Assembly (NCBI GenBank): GCA_035553515.1
Contig: DATNDG010000011.1
Coordinates: 1-64,000, forward strand
Length of the DNA stretch: 64,000 nucleotides
Direction: 5' to 3'
Source: DAHUYF01 sp035553515
GTDB lineage: Bacteria; Pseudomonadota; Alphaproteobacteria; ATCC43930; CGMCC-115725
Each line of letters opens with the position of its first letter. Position 1 is the stretch's first letter. The translations under genes were made by a program, and so were the position numbers. The notes beneath the pieces were generated by a model. That model was not told where the DNA came from and searched no databases. It worked only from the letters and a program-made list of their open reading frames with translations. Shown here piece by piece: positions 43,551 through 52,602 of this stretch.

Positions 43551-44827
43551 CGGCCGCCGCCTTCCGCGCGCAGCGGATATCTCAGGAACCCGCGGAAGCG
43601 GGCGCGGCCGCCGCGCACCGGCTCGCCGTCGCGCTCGACCGCAGCAAAGCGCTGGACGAGGCGGCCGATCGCCACCTCGGCCTCCATGCGCGCGAGCGAC
43701 ATGCCGGCACAGGCATGGATGCCGGTGGCGAAGGCGAGATGGCGGTTGGGGTGGCGGCGCAGATCGAGCCGCTCGGGATCGGCGAATTGAGCGGGATCGC
43801 GGTTGGCGGCGCCGATGCCGATATGGACATAGCTGCCGGCGTGCATGGTGGTGCCGGCCAGCACGGTGTCGCGCCGCGCGCGGCGATTGCCGAGTTGGTT
43901 CGAGCTTTCGAGGCGCAGGAATTCCTCGACCGCGCTCTCGACGAGCGCGGGCTCGCGCCGTAGCTCGGCCCAGGCGCCGGGATGCCGTAGCAGCAGGTCG
44001 ATGCCGTTGCCGATGAGATTGGTCGTGGTCTCGTGGCCCGCATTGAGCAGGAAGATGCAATTATGCAGCAGCTCGAGCCCGGTTAGCCGCTCGCCCGCGC
44101 CTTCGGATCCGGCGAATTCGCTGGCGGCGACGAGCGTCGAGAGAATCTCGCCGGTCTCGGGCCTTGGATCGGCGTGGCGCCGCTCTACGAGGTCGGCGAG
44201 ATAGGTCTTGAACTCGGCTACGGCCGCGATGCCGCGCGAGCGCTGCTCCGGCGACAGCACCGGCTCGAGCGCGCCCAGGATGGCGAGCGACCAGCCGCGC
44301 AACGGGCCGCGCTCCTCCTCGGGCACGCCGAGCATGTCGCCGATGAGCTGCACCGGAATGGCCGAAGCGAAATCCTCGATGAGATCGAAGCGGCGCCGCG
44401 CCGCGAGATCGTCGAGCAATCGGTCGACCAGCGCCTCGACCCGCGGCTGGAGCGTCCGCAGCGCGCGCGGCGTGAAGGCCGGCGCGAGCAGGCGGCGCAC
44501 CCGGGTGTGGTAGGGCGGGTCGTTGAAGACGAGGCTTGTCGTGTGATGCTCGTAGAGCAGGCTGTCGCCGAAATTCGGGCGGAAATCGACGGTCTTGTCC
44601 GAGCTCCAGGTGTCGGCGTCGCGATAGACTGCGGCGCAATCCTCATAGCGCGACAGGAACCAGGACCCGTCCGGCATAAGGTGGACGGGGTCGTGCTCGC
44701 GCAGCGCGCGGTAGAGCGGATAGGGATCGTCGAGAAAGCGACGCTCGAGCCGCTTCAGGTCGAAGGCGAACGCCGTCTCGCGCATCGCCGCGGGATCGTC
44801 CGGCCAAGCGCTCGCGGGCGCGGTCAT
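43547..44827 (-). CDS. Cytochrome P450
   Basis: A 426-residue soluble bacterial P450. The I-helix motif A-G-H-E-T-T, the E-x-x-R pair in E-E-F-L-R-L-E and the heme loop F-A-T-G-I-H-A-C-A-G with ligand Cys373 are all intact. No redox partner (ferredoxin or reductase) gene is adjacent. The stop overlaps the start of the symporter-kinase gene (ATGA, 43547-43550), so the two are co-transcribed and probably coupled in translation. The substrate is unknown; W-S-S-D-K-T and the Y-E-H-H-T-T region resemble no group I can name. Confidence 0.92.
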   Translation of the reverse strand: MTAPASAWPDDPAAMRETAFAFDLKRLERRFLDDPYPLYRALREHDPVHLMPDGSWFLSRYEDCAAVYRDADTWSSDKTVDFRPNFGDSLLYEHHTTSLVFNDPPYHTRVRRLLAPAFTPRALRTLQPRVEALVDRLLDDLAARRRFDLIEDFASAIPVQLIGDMLGVPEEERGPLRGWSLAILGALEPVLSPEQRSRGIAAVAEFKTYLADLVERRHADPRPETGEILSTLVAASEFAGSEGAGERLTGLELLHNCIFLLNAGHETTTNLIGNGIDLLLRHPGAWAELRREPALVESAVEEFLRLESSNQLGNRRARRDTVLAGTTMHAGSYVHIGIGAANRDPAQFADPERLDLRRHPNRHLAFATGIHACAGMSLARMEAEVAIGRLVQRFAAVERDGEPVRGGRARFRGFLRYPLRAEGGGR

Positions 44828-44840
44828 GCGCGGCGAGCCT

Positions 44841-44990
44841 TCAGGTGCCCTGGCCGCTCTCGGCGAGCAGCCTGAGCCCCAGCAGGCCGATCACCGAGCC
44901 CGCGAGCCGGTCGATCCAGCGCTTCGAGCGCAGATAGGCGGCGATCGCGATCGCGCCGATGATGCCGAGGAAGGGCAGGGGGTCGCGCAT
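44841..44990 (-). pseudogene. Truncated LysE/RhtB-family exporter remnant (C-terminal 49 codons)
   Basis: A 49-codon minus-strand frame ending just before the P450 start. One hydrophobic segment is followed by Y-L-R-S-K-R-W-I-D-R-L-A-G and G-L-L-G-L-R-L-L-A-E-S, the layout of the last transmembrane helix of LysE/RhtB amino-acid exporters. The preceding ~160 residues of such a protein are missing; the SDR gene stop lies 8 bp upstream. It may be a relic, or a short membrane peptide still translated. Confidence 0.5.
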
Positions 44991-44998
44991 CGCCGGCG

Positions 44999-45781
44999 TC
45001 AAAAGAGGGCATAGCCGCCGTCGATCAGGAAGAGATCGCCGGTGTGATAGGCCGAGGCGCCGCTCATGAGATAGACAGCGATGCCGCCGAAATCGCCGGG
45101 CTCGCCGAAGCGGCGCATCGGGATGCGCGGCATCACCGCATCGACGAATTTGGCGTTCGCCATGATGCCCTCGGTCATCTCGCTCTTGATCCAGCCGGGA
45201 AGGATGGCGTTGGCGGTGATACCGTAGCGCGCAAGCTCGACGGCGAGCGCGCGGGTCAGCGCGTTGAGCGCCGCCTTGCTCGCGGCATAATGCTCGTTGC
45301 GCGCCGTGCCGAAGACCGAGGCGATGCTCGAGGTGACGACGAGGCGGCCGAAGGCATCGCCCTTGCCGGCGCGCTCCACCATGTGGCGCGCCGCCGCCTG
45401 AAGGGTCAGGAACGCGCCGTCAAGATTGGTGGCGAGCAGCGCCCGCCATTCCTCGAGCGGCCGCTCGATGAAGGAGCGGCGCCCGCCGCCGCCCATTCCG
45501 GCATTGGCGAAGCAGCCATCGATGCGGCCGAAGCTCTTGAGCGCGCTCACCATCGCCGCCTCGACGGAGCCGGGATCGGCGACATCGCACAGGACTGCCT
45601 CGGCGCGGCCGCCCTTGGCCCTGAGGCGCGCCAACGCCCGCTCGTTCTTGGCGGCGTTGCGGCCCCAGATATGGACGGAGCAGCCGGCCCCGACGAGCGC
45701 TTCCGCCATGCCGAGCCCGATGCCGCCATTGCCGCCGGTGACGACCGCCACCCGGCCGGCGAGATCGAATGCCTTCGCCAT
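44999..45781 (-). CDS. SDR-family NAD(P)-dependent oxidoreductase
   Basis: A 260-residue classical short-chain dehydrogenase. It has cofactor motif T-G-G-N-G-G-I-G (15-22), N-A-G near 95, catalytic Ser in T-S-S-I-A-S and Tyr-xxx-Lys in H-Y-A-A-S-K, and a C-terminal D-G-G-Y. It should oxidise or reduce an alcohol/ketone pair. It is the first gene of a minus-strand run leading through the LysE remnant to the P450 and the symporter-kinase, and divergent from an amidohydrolase gene. Confidence 0.9.
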   Translation of the reverse strand: MAKAFDLAGRVAVVTGGNGGIGLGMAEALVGAGCSVHIWGRNAAKNERALARLRAKGGRAEAVLCDVADPGSVEAAMVSALKSFGRIDGCFANAGMGGGGRRSFIERPLEEWRALLATNLDGAFLTLQAAARHMVERAGKGDAFGRLVVTSSIASVFGTARNEHYAASKAALNALTRALAVELARYGITANAILPGWIKSEMTEGIMANAKFVDAVMPRIPMRRFGEPGDFGGIAVYLMSGASAYHTGDLFLIDGGYALF

Positions 45782-45933
45782 GCCCCCTCCCTATCGGGGC
45801 ATCATAGGCCGGGCGTTCTCGGCTGGCGAGAGAGCGGCGCGCGATCACACCTGGGGAGCGCCGTTGACTCGTTTCCCCGCCAGGCGCCAGATAGCGGTTT
45901 GCGCCGAGGCGCCGTCGATCGGGGGCGGGACCC

Positions 45934-46776
45934 ATGCTGACGATAGATGCCCAGGTACATGCGTACGAGCGCAATCATCCCGGCCGGCCATGGCGCGCCG
46001 TGCTCCAAGGGCCGCCGGAAGTCACCGGCGATCAGATGGTCGCGGCCATGGACGAGGTCGGCGTCGACGGCGCGCTGCTGGTCTCGCCTTTCACCATGTA
46101 TGGCCACGACGCGAGCTACGCGCGGGAAGTCCATAAGGCTCATCCCAAGCGCTTCGGCCTGATCAAGCCGGTCGATCCGGACGACCCGAAACTGGCGGAG
46201 ACGATCGCCGATTGGGCCAAGACGCCCGGTGCGGTCGGTGTGCGCATCATGCTGAACCGGGTCACGTCGACGGATGCCGCCGATCCCGGGCTCAACCGAG
46301 TCTTCACCATCGCCGCGCGGCACGGCCTGCCGGTCAATCTCCTCGCCTGGGGGCGTCTCGACCAGTTCCGCGAGCTGGCGGAGCGGAACCCCGACACGAT
46401 AATCGTGCTCGACCATCTGGGGATCCAACAGCCGTTCGCTCCGCCACCTCCAGCGCAGCCCTTCGCCGAGCTGCCGAAGGTGCTCGCTCTCGCAAAGCGC
46501 GACAATGTCGCGATCAAGATCACCGGCGCCTGCACGCTCTCGCACGAGGCCTTCCCCTATCGCGATATCCACGACCCGCTCTTTCGCATCTTCGACGCCT
46601 TCGGCTTCGATCGCTGCATGTGGGGCACCGACTGGACGCGCGCCGTCGCCTTGCTGACCTATAAGCAGGGAGTCGAGGCCTTCCGCGTCATGGATCGCCT
46701 GTCCGATAGCGATCGCGCCGCCCTGATGGGCGGAACGCTGGCGCGCATCTACGACTGGTCTCCCGCGACGGCCTAG
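45934..46776 (+). CDS. Amidohydrolase-2 family protein (lactonase/decarboxylase type)
   Basis: A 280-residue TIM-barrel protein of the amidohydrolase-2 family. The N-terminal metal segment is D-A-Q-V-H-A-Y (QxH in place of HxH). The I-V-L-D-H-L-G strand, the K-I-T-G-A segment and the conserved C-terminal W-G-T-D-W-T-R (catalytic Asp) match the 2-pyrone-4,6-dicarboxylate lactonase-like branch, which can act without metal. Divergent from the SDR gene. Substrate unknown. Confidence 0.85.
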   Translation: MLTIDAQVHAYERNHPGRPWRAVLQGPPEVTGDQMVAAMDEVGVDGALLVSPFTMYGHDASYAREVHKAHPKRFGLIKPVDPDDPKLAETIADWAKTPGAVGVRIMLNRVTSTDAADPGLNRVFTIAARHGLPVNLLAWGRLDQFRELAERNPDTIIVLDHLGIQQPFAPPPPAQPFAELPKVLALAKRDNVAIKITGACTLSHEAFPYRDIHDPLFRIFDAFGFDRCMWGTDWTRAVALLTYKQGVEAFRVMDRLSDSDRAALMGGTLARIYDWSPATA

Positions 46777-46999
46777 CCGGCCGGCTCGTCAGACAGGCGC
46801 GGTCCGCGCCGCAAGCAGCGCCACCAAAGAAGCTGCAGCGCAGGGGGCCGCAGGCGCCGCCGATCTGCGCATGCGGTGCGCTCCCCGGGTAAAAGGCAGG
46901 GTTTCTCCCGATTGCTCGCCACGGCCAGCCGCGGTTCCCTGACCCGAACAGAGGCACGGCGCTCTTCGCCGCGCGTACCGCAATCGGGCGAGGCATTCC
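46777..46999. other. Spacer before the GH13 gene
   Basis: 223 bp without a recognisable gene, tRNA or strong palindrome. It should hold the promoter of the GH13 gene; a GGGCGAGG ribosome-binding site is at 46987-46994. Confidence 0.4.
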
Positions 47000-48577
47000 A
47001 TGACCGTCGAAGCACCCCCGTCACGAGGCCCGAGCGCAGAGCGCTTGGCGCCGACCGGCAAGACGGCCGCCTCTCGGCCCACCGGCGCGCGCGCCGCGAC
47101 CAAGCGCCCGCTTTATCCCGCGCTCTACCAGATCAACACGCGCGTCTGGCTGACCGAGCTCGCCGACACGGTGAAGCGGCCCGCCACGCTCGACGACATC
47201 CCGGATTCCGAACTCGACCGACTGGCCGCGATGGGCGTCGATTGGATCTGGCTGCTGAGCGTGTGGCGCACCGGGGCCGCGGGGAAGCGGGTTTCGCGCG
47301 ATAATCGCGAATGGCGCCGAGAATTCGAAGAGACCTTGCCGGACCTGCGCGAAGGCGATATCGGCGGATCGGGATTTGCCATCACCGGCTACACCGTGCA
47401 CCCCGAGCTCGGCGGCGACGCAGCGTTGGCGCGCCTGCGCGAGCGTCTCGGCGCGCGCGGACTTCGCCTGATGCTCGATTTCGTTCCCAACCATACCGCA
47501 CTCGACCATCCCTGGGTGGAGCGTCATCCAGAGTTTTACGTTGCCGGGACCGAGGCCGATCTGGCGCGGGCGCCGCAGAACTATGTCCGGATCGGCAGCA
47601 AGGGCGGCGAGCGGGTGCTGGCCTATGGGCGCGACCCTTATTTCTCCGGTTGGCCCGATACCCTGCAGCTCGACTACGCCAATCCGGCGACGCAGGAGGC
47701 GATGATCGGCGAACTGCTCAAGATCGCCGGTCAGTGCGACGGCCTGCGCTGCGACATGGCGATGCTCGTGCTGCCGGAGGTCTTCGAGCGGACCTGGGGC
47801 AGGCGCGCGCCGCTGTTCTGGCCAAAGGCAACCCAGCGCGTCCGCGAGCGCGTGCCGGGCTTTCTCTTCATGGCCGAGGTCTATTGGGACCTCGAATGGA
47901 CGATGCAGCAGCAGGGCTTCGACTACGCTTACGACAAGCGTCTCTACGATCGGCTGCGCGACAATCGAGCGCGGCCGGTGCGCGAACATCTGTGCGCGGA
48001 ACTCGGCTACCAGCAAAAGCTCGCCCGCTTTTTGGAGAATCATGACGAGCCGCGCGCGGCGGCGAGCTTCGCGCCTCAAGTGCATGAAGCCGCGGCCGTG
48101 ATCACCTATCTCACGCCCGGGCTGCGCTTTTTGCATCAGGGTCAGTTCGAGGGACGGAAGAAGCGGATCTCGCCCCATCTGATCCGTGCGCCGAAGGAGC
48201 CGGCCGACGCCGCGTTGCAGCGGTTCTATGGCGCTCTGCTGACGGTGTTGCAGCAACCGGTTATCCGCGACGGGAGCTGGCACCTGCTCGACTGCGCGCC
48301 GGCCTGGGACGGGAACTGGACCTGGGATTGCTTCCTCGCCTGGAGGTGGCAGCGACAGGAGGGCGAACGGCGCCTCGTCGCCGTGAATTACGCCGGAAAC
48401 CAGAGCCAATGCTACGTGCGTCTGCCGCTATCGGATGTGAGCGGCCGAAGCGTGGAATTCCGGGATTTGATGGGCGGCACGCGATTTGTCCGCGACGGAA
48501 ATGAGCTCCTTGCGCAAGGGCTCTATCTCGACATGCCTCCCTGGGGCTATCACGTCTTCGAGATCGCGACGGCGTAA
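47000..48577 (+). CDS. GH13 alpha-amylase family glycosidase
   Basis: A 525-residue cytosolic glycoside hydrolase family 13 protein with no signal peptide and an Ala/Pro/Arg-rich N-terminal ~35 residues. The four GH13 regions are seen: D-F-V-P-N-H, G-L-R-C-D-M-A-M with nucleophile Asp252, M-A-E-V-Y-W-D with acid/base Glu293, and L-E-N-H-D-E with Asp349. The start of the barrel (Y-P-A-L-Y-Q-I-N-T-R-V-W-L) and a short C-terminal beta-domain are present. It probably acts on alpha-glucans or trehalose/maltose-type sugars. It stands alone, convergent with a PAS-domain gene. Confidence 0.9.
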   Translation: MTVEAPPSRGPSAERLAPTGKTAASRPTGARAATKRPLYPALYQINTRVWLTELADTVKRPATLDDIPDSELDRLAAMGVDWIWLLSVWRTGAAGKRVSRDNREWRREFEETLPDLREGDIGGSGFAITGYTVHPELGGDAALARLRERLGARGLRLMLDFVPNHTALDHPWVERHPEFYVAGTEADLARAPQNYVRIGSKGGERVLAYGRDPYFSGWPDTLQLDYANPATQEAMIGELLKIAGQCDGLRCDMAMLVLPEVFERTWGRRAPLFWPKATQRVRERVPGFLFMAEVYWDLEWTMQQQGFDYAYDKRLYDRLRDNRARPVREHLCAELGYQQKLARFLENHDEPRAAASFAPQVHEAAAVITYLTPGLRFLHQGQFEGRKKRISPHLIRAPKEPADAALQRFYGALLTVLQQPVIRDGSWHLLDCAPAWDGNWTWDCFLAWRWQRQEGERRLVAVNYAGNQSQCYVRLPLSDVSGRSVEFRDLMGGTRFVRDGNELLAQGLYLDMPPWGYHVFEIATA

Positions 48578-48651
48578 CCTCCTCGCTCGGTCTGCGGCGC
48601 CACGCCGTTGATGCATTCTTCGTCGCGTCTGGCCGAAGCGCCGACGCGCCG

Positions 48652-49173
48652 CTAAGCGAGGCTGCCGCTGTCGCGTCGGTAGAGCGTCACACCGAGCAGC
48701 AGGTCGATGCGGGCGCCATCAGCGGCCAGCGGCAAGACCAGGCGCTCGGTTCCGGCATATTCGGTCGCCGGCGCGAAGTCCGGAACGCCGCGGAACCAGC
48801 GCGGTTCACCCGCGGCCGCCGCAACGAAATCGACATGAGCCCGGGTCTCGGCGAAGCGCGGAAACACTTCGTCGGCCCAGCGCCCGGTGAATTCCCGGCC
48901 CATCATATCGCGATGACCGGTGCCGACGAGGCGACAGCGGAAACGCAGGGGCGCGCGTTCGACGTCAAGCAGCCAGAGCCAGGGCAGGAGATCCGGCACT
49001 GCCGAGGGTTCGAAATGGCGGCGTGCGGGAAAGCGACCGGGTGCCGGCCGAAGCGAGCACCAGTATTCCCATATCCGCCTGACGCGCTGATCGGCGTCCG
49101 GCGGCATCATGCTGACGTCCATTCGTCCCCTGAATTCGCAACTGACCTGCACACGGCCCGACGAGAGGGCCAT
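48652..49173 (-). CDS. PAS-like domain protein (PAS_5/DUF1488-type signalling protein of unknown role)
   Basis: A 173-residue soluble protein that reads like the PAS_5 family frequent in alphaproteobacteria: R-I-W-E-Y-W, R-R-H-F-E-P-S-A-V-P-D-L-L-P-W-L-W-L-L-D-V, F-R-C-R-L-V-G-T and G-R-E-F-T-G-R-W. No output domain is attached. An internal ATG at 49122 with an AGGGGA site just before it is an alternative start that would remove 17 weakly conserved residues. Function unknown. The family name is my reading of the motif pattern; the DUF part of the label is not certain. Confidence 0.72.
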   Translation of the reverse strand: MALSSGRVQVSCEFRGRMDVSMMPPDADQRVRRIWEYWCSLRPAPGRFPARRHFEPSAVPDLLPWLWLLDVERAPLRFRCRLVGTGHRDMMGREFTGRWADEVFPRFAETRAHVDFVAAAAGEPRWFRGVPDFAPATEYAGTERLVLPLAADGARIDLLLGVTLYRRDSGSLA

Positions 49174-49215
49174 GATGCACGACGCCCTTAAATGTTCTTT
49201 TAACAGGCGAGGGCT

Positions 49216-50094
49216 TCAGGTGCGGCGTTCGGCGCCGGCCATCGCCTCGAGCACGGCGCAGACGGCGGCGGTGTCCTCGGCGCCACGGCCGAGGCCGATG
49301 GCGGCGTTGTAGACCGGCACGGTGGCGGCGAAGGTCGGCAGCGCCACGCCGAGGCTCTTGGCGAATTCGCCGATCACCGCCATGTCCTTCTGCCAGATGT
49401 CGATCTTCATCGTCGCCGGCAGATAGTCGTTCTTCGCCATGAGCGGCGCGCGCAACTCGAAGACGCGCGAATTGCCGGCGCCGCTCGCAATCACCTTGAC
49501 GATGTCCCCGGGCGCGAGCCCCGCCTTCACGCCCAGAACCATCGCCTCGGCCGTGGCGACGTTGTGGATCGCAACCAGCAGGTTCGCGACATACTTCATC
49601 TTGCTGCCGTTGCCGAAGGCGCCGAGATATTCCGTGAGCCGGGCGAAGCCGTCAAAGACCCGGGAGCAGCGCTCGACCGCCTGACGCTCACCCGAGGCGA
49701 AGACGACGAGATCGCGCGTCACCGCCTGCGCCCCGGTGCCGCTCAAGGGGCAGTCGAGCAGCGTGACGCCGGCGGCGGCCAGCATGTCGCGAGCACGCTC
49801 CTTCGCGTCGATGGGGAGCGTGCTGATCTCGGCGACGACGGTGCCTTTCGCGGCGGCGCTGCGGATCGCCTGTGCGGTCGCGTCGAGCGCGGCGATGCTG
49901 GGCAGGCTGGTGAGGATGATCTCGGCGCCTTTCGCCACTTCCTCTGCCGATCGCGCCGCGGTGGCGCCCATCGCGCCGAGCTCCTTCTGGCGCGCGGGCG
50001 CGATATCGAAGCCCAGCACCGGCATGCCGGCGCCGACCAGGTTGCGGGCGATGGCCGAGCCCATGATGCCGACGCCGATGATGCCGGTCTTCAT
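49216..50094 (-). CDS. NAD-binding 3-hydroxyisobutyrate dehydrogenase-family protein
   Basis: The start at 50094 is chosen because it opens on the Rossmann motif G-I-I-G-V-G-I-M-G-S-A; the long upstream frame overlaps the TetR gene. The 292-residue product is a beta-hydroxyacid dehydrogenase (HIBADH, tartronate-semialdehyde reductase, GLYR superfamily). It shows the substrate-binding D-C-P-L-S-G-T-G motif, G-S-K-M-K-Y-V-A-N with catalytic Lys, and K-D-M-A-V-I near the end. The start overlaps the stop of the TetR gene (ATGA, 50091-50094), so it is the last gene of the LLM-CocE-TetR operon. Substrate not certain. Confidence 0.88.
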   Translation of the reverse strand: MKTGIIGVGIMGSAIARNLVGAGMPVLGFDIAPARQKELGAMGATAARSAEEVAKGAEIILTSLPSIAALDATAQAIRSAAAKGTVVAEISTLPIDAKERARDMLAAAGVTLLDCPLSGTGAQAVTRDLVVFASGERQAVERCSRVFDGFARLTEYLGAFGNGSKMKYVANLLVAIHNVATAEAMVLGVKAGLAPGDIVKVIASGAGNSRVFELRAPLMAKNDYLPATMKIDIWQKDMAVIGEFAKSLGVALPTFAATVPVYNAAIGLGRGAEDTAAVCAVLEAMAGAERRT

Positions 50095-50780
50095 GACGGA
50101 ATCTCCTTCTCTTTCGCTTGTCTTGGGGCGCCGAGCGCCGCGACGCCCGCCAGCATCGCCGCGACCGCGCGACGCACGATGGCGTCGAAATTGCCGGCGA
50201 CGCGGCTGTGATAGACGTATTTGCGCACGGCGTAATAGAAGAGACCGCCATGCATGACCCAGACATGCTCGAGCTCGGCCTCGCTGATCGGCGTTCCGGG
50301 CGCGATCGGCAGCCGGCAATGGTGACGGATCTCGCCGCAGAGCGGCTTCAGGATCTTGCGCTCAACGATGCCGATGTAGCGTCGGTTAATGTCGTTGCCC
50401 ATCAGCGCCGAGAACATGTAGATGCGGATCCACTCGTAGCTGTAGGTCGCCTCGGCGTAACGCCGGTAGAAATCCAGGAGCCGCTCCTCGAGCGGGCGCG
50501 AGCGGTCGGTGATGATGCCGGTGAGGCGCTGATCGATGCGCGTCAGGAACACCTCCTTGAAGACGCGCTCGATCAGGTCCTGTTTGGTCGGGAAATAGCG
50601 GTAGAGCAGCGGCTGGGTGATGCCGAGGCGCTGCGCGAGCTCGCGGGTCTGGCCGGCGAAGCCCACCTCGGCGAAGAAGCGGATCGCTTCGCCGACAATC
50701 TGCTGCTCGCGATCGGCGGCAGAGAGGCGCTTGCGCGGCTTGAGGGCACGCTTGCGCCGAGCGGGTGGCAACCGAGGCAT
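50091..50780 (-). CDS. TetR-family transcriptional regulator
   Basis: A 229-residue regulator. A basic N-terminal tail is followed by the TetR helix-turn-helix (I-V-G-E-A-I-R-F-F, then T-R-E-L-A-Q-R-L-G-I-T-Q-P-L-L-Y-R-Y-F-P-T-K, about residues 27-66). The C-terminal ligand domain is helical and rich in aromatic residues. It is encoded inside the operon it probably represses, between the CocE and the dehydrogenase genes. Two palindromes upstream of the first gene (53720-53733 and 53836-53849) are its best operator candidates. Confidence 0.88.
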   Translation of the reverse strand: MPRLPPARRKRALKPRKRLSAADREQQIVGEAIRFFAEVGFAGQTRELAQRLGITQPLLYRYFPTKQDLIERVFKEVFLTRIDQRLTGIITDRSRPLEERLLDFYRRYAEATYSYEWIRIYMFSALMGNDINRRYIGIVERKILKPLCGEIRHHCRLPIAPGTPISEAELEHVWVMHGGLFYYAVRKYVYHSRVAGNFDAIVRRAVAAMLAGVAALGAPRQAKEKEIPS

Positions 50781-50812
50781 CCGGCGCGACGCGGCCGAGG
50801 CGAGGGCGTCGC

Positions 50813-52567
50813 TTATGGCGCGCCTCTCTTCGGCGGAATGATCGGCAGCACCAGATAGGCCGGCCGATCCGGCGCCAGATGCAAGGTGGTGCGGCCGCCG
50901 AAGTTCGCCTTCGGGCGGTCGCGAGGATCATCATGCAGGAAGGGCCCGCAACCGCGGAACTCGTTCTTCATATTGGAGAGCCGCATGCCCGGACCGGGAT
51001 GCTCGTAGTCGCGACCGCGCAGGCTCAAGGCCACGACATATCCGGCGGGCACAGAGATCGAAGTCGGCCAGATCTCGATGTCGAGCTCGACCGGCACGCC
51101 GGGAGTCAGCGGGTCCAGCGCATCATGGGTGTGATAGGGGCGATAGGGCGTGCTGAGCGCCGGGTCGAGCTTGCGGTGCGAGGCGCGCAGCCAGCCCTGG
51201 CCGATCGGCGTATGCGGATCGAGCGCGCCTTGGAAGACAATCTCCTCGCCACTGGGCGCGAAGACACGCAGCACGACGAAGATGTCGGCATCGGTGGTCG
51301 AGGAAGAAACCCAGAGCTTCACCGCCGAGGGACCGATGATCTCGATCGGCGCCCCCAGCGGCGCGGTCCGGAAGGTGATGCCGTCACCCGCCGCATCGAA
51401 AGAGAGCGCGGCGCCGGCCGCAGGCGCCACCGCGGTGAGGCTCTGCCCCAGAGGATCGAGGTGAAAGCGCGTCCATTGCGTGCGCTTGAGCGGCCATTCG
51501 TTCTCGTGCCGCTCGACGAAGCGCTCGCCGGGGTGGCGGAGCTGGAGCTGGACCGCAGGCTGGCGGTCCCAGCCGGTATCCTCACCCTTGAGGAAATGGC
51601 CGAAGAAGCGTTTCTGCAACCGCACGCCGTAATCGGTATAGAAATTCGTCCAGTGCTCGATACCGTGCGCTTCGAGCCATTTCTGCGGCGAGGCGGCGCG
51701 GACGAAGCCTTCGAAATTGCCGCGCGCATGGAGTCCCTGGCCGCCCCAATTGGCGGCGCTGAGCAGCGGCACCGTGATCTTCGACCAGTCAGGCGAGCGC
51801 GCGTGGTGATAGGCATCATCGAGCGGATGGGCGAGGATCTCGGCGCCGAAATCGCAGCGGTTGCGCGCGAGCTCGGCCTCGCTCAGCGTCTCGGGCCCGC
51901 AGACGAGCTCGCCGGTGACGCGGCTCGAGGGGCCGCGCTCGCCCAGGCCGTGCTGCACCGTGCGCACCTGCATGTCGTACCAGTTCGCCCAGAATGTGGA
52001 GAGAATGCCGCCGTGGTGGGTCATGTCGCGGTACCAGTCGGCGGCGCCCTCCCAGACGCACATCGCGGCGAGATGCGGCGGCTGCAGCGAGGCGACATGC
52101 CACTGGTTGATGGCGTAATACGAGATGCCGTTGATCCCGACCTTGCCATTGCTCCACGGCTGCACGCCGGCCCACTCGATGCAGGCGTAGAAGTCGCGGG
52201 TCTCGCGCGGCGAGAAGTGATCGATATGGCCCGGCGAGCGCCCGGCGCCGCGGCTGTCGACGCGGACGCAGGCATAGCCCTCGGGAACCCATTTCTCGGG
52301 ATCGACCACCTCCCAATTCTGATACTTGTTCGACGAGCCGGCGGTCACGTCGGGATGCTTCTCGGCCATGATCTGCCAAGCCGAGGGATATCCCTCCTGG
52401 AAGGCCAGTCCCTTGGCATAGGGACCGTAGCTGAGCAGCACGGGATAGCGGCCTTCCTCCGGCGGGCGGAAGACATCGGCGCGCAGCACGATGCCGTCAT
52501 CCATCGCGATCGGCACGTCCCAGTCGATGCGCATGCCGTCGCTGAGTTCGCTCCTGCCCCGATCCAT
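50813..52567 (-). CDS. CocE/NonD-family hydrolase (X-Pro dipeptidyl-peptidase S15-like)
   Basis: A 584-residue alpha/beta-hydrolase with CocE architecture. The N-terminal catalytic domain has D-G-I-V-L-R-A-D-V-F-R-P, D-S-R-G-A-G-R-S and nucleophile Ser149 in N-G-I-S-Y. The catalytic His should be near residue 300, and a C-terminal jelly-roll domain (G-P-S-A-V-K-L-W-V-S-S) follows. There is no signal peptide. CocE relatives cleave esters or amides with acyl groups. The gene lies between the LLM monooxygenase (35-bp gap) and TetR (32-bp gap), so it probably hydrolyses an ester or lactone made or used in that pathway. Confidence 0.88.
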   Translation of the reverse strand: MDRGRSELSDGMRIDWDVPIAMDDGIVLRADVFRPPEEGRYPVLLSYGPYAKGLAFQEGYPSAWQIMAEKHPDVTAGSSNKYQNWEVVDPEKWVPEGYACVRVDSRGAGRSPGHIDHFSPRETRDFYACIEWAGVQPWSNGKVGINGISYYAINQWHVASLQPPHLAAMCVWEGAADWYRDMTHHGGILSTFWANWYDMQVRTVQHGLGERGPSSRVTGELVCGPETLSEAELARNRCDFGAEILAHPLDDAYHHARSPDWSKITVPLLSAANWGGQGLHARGNFEGFVRAASPQKWLEAHGIEHWTNFYTDYGVRLQKRFFGHFLKGEDTGWDRQPAVQLQLRHPGERFVERHENEWPLKRTQWTRFHLDPLGQSLTAVAPAAGAALSFDAAGDGITFRTAPLGAPIEIIGPSAVKLWVSSSTTDADIFVVLRVFAPSGEEIVFQGALDPHTPIGQGWLRASHRKLDPALSTPYRPYHTHDALDPLTPGVPVELDIEIWPTSISVPAGYVVALSLRGRDYEHPGPGMRLSNMKNEFRGCGPFLHDDPRDRPKANFGGRTTLHLAPDRPAYLVLPIIPPKRGAP

Positions 52568-52602
52568 CGCCGCGGTTCCCTTCCGGCCTCGCCCGGCGCG
52601 CG

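Noticed and set aside
43551..44060. Upstream extension of the symporter-kinase frame
   Set aside because: The 170 extra codons lie inside the P450 gene, are Arg/His/Pro-rich and carry no domain; the ATG at 43550 fits the family start and an ATGA overlap.
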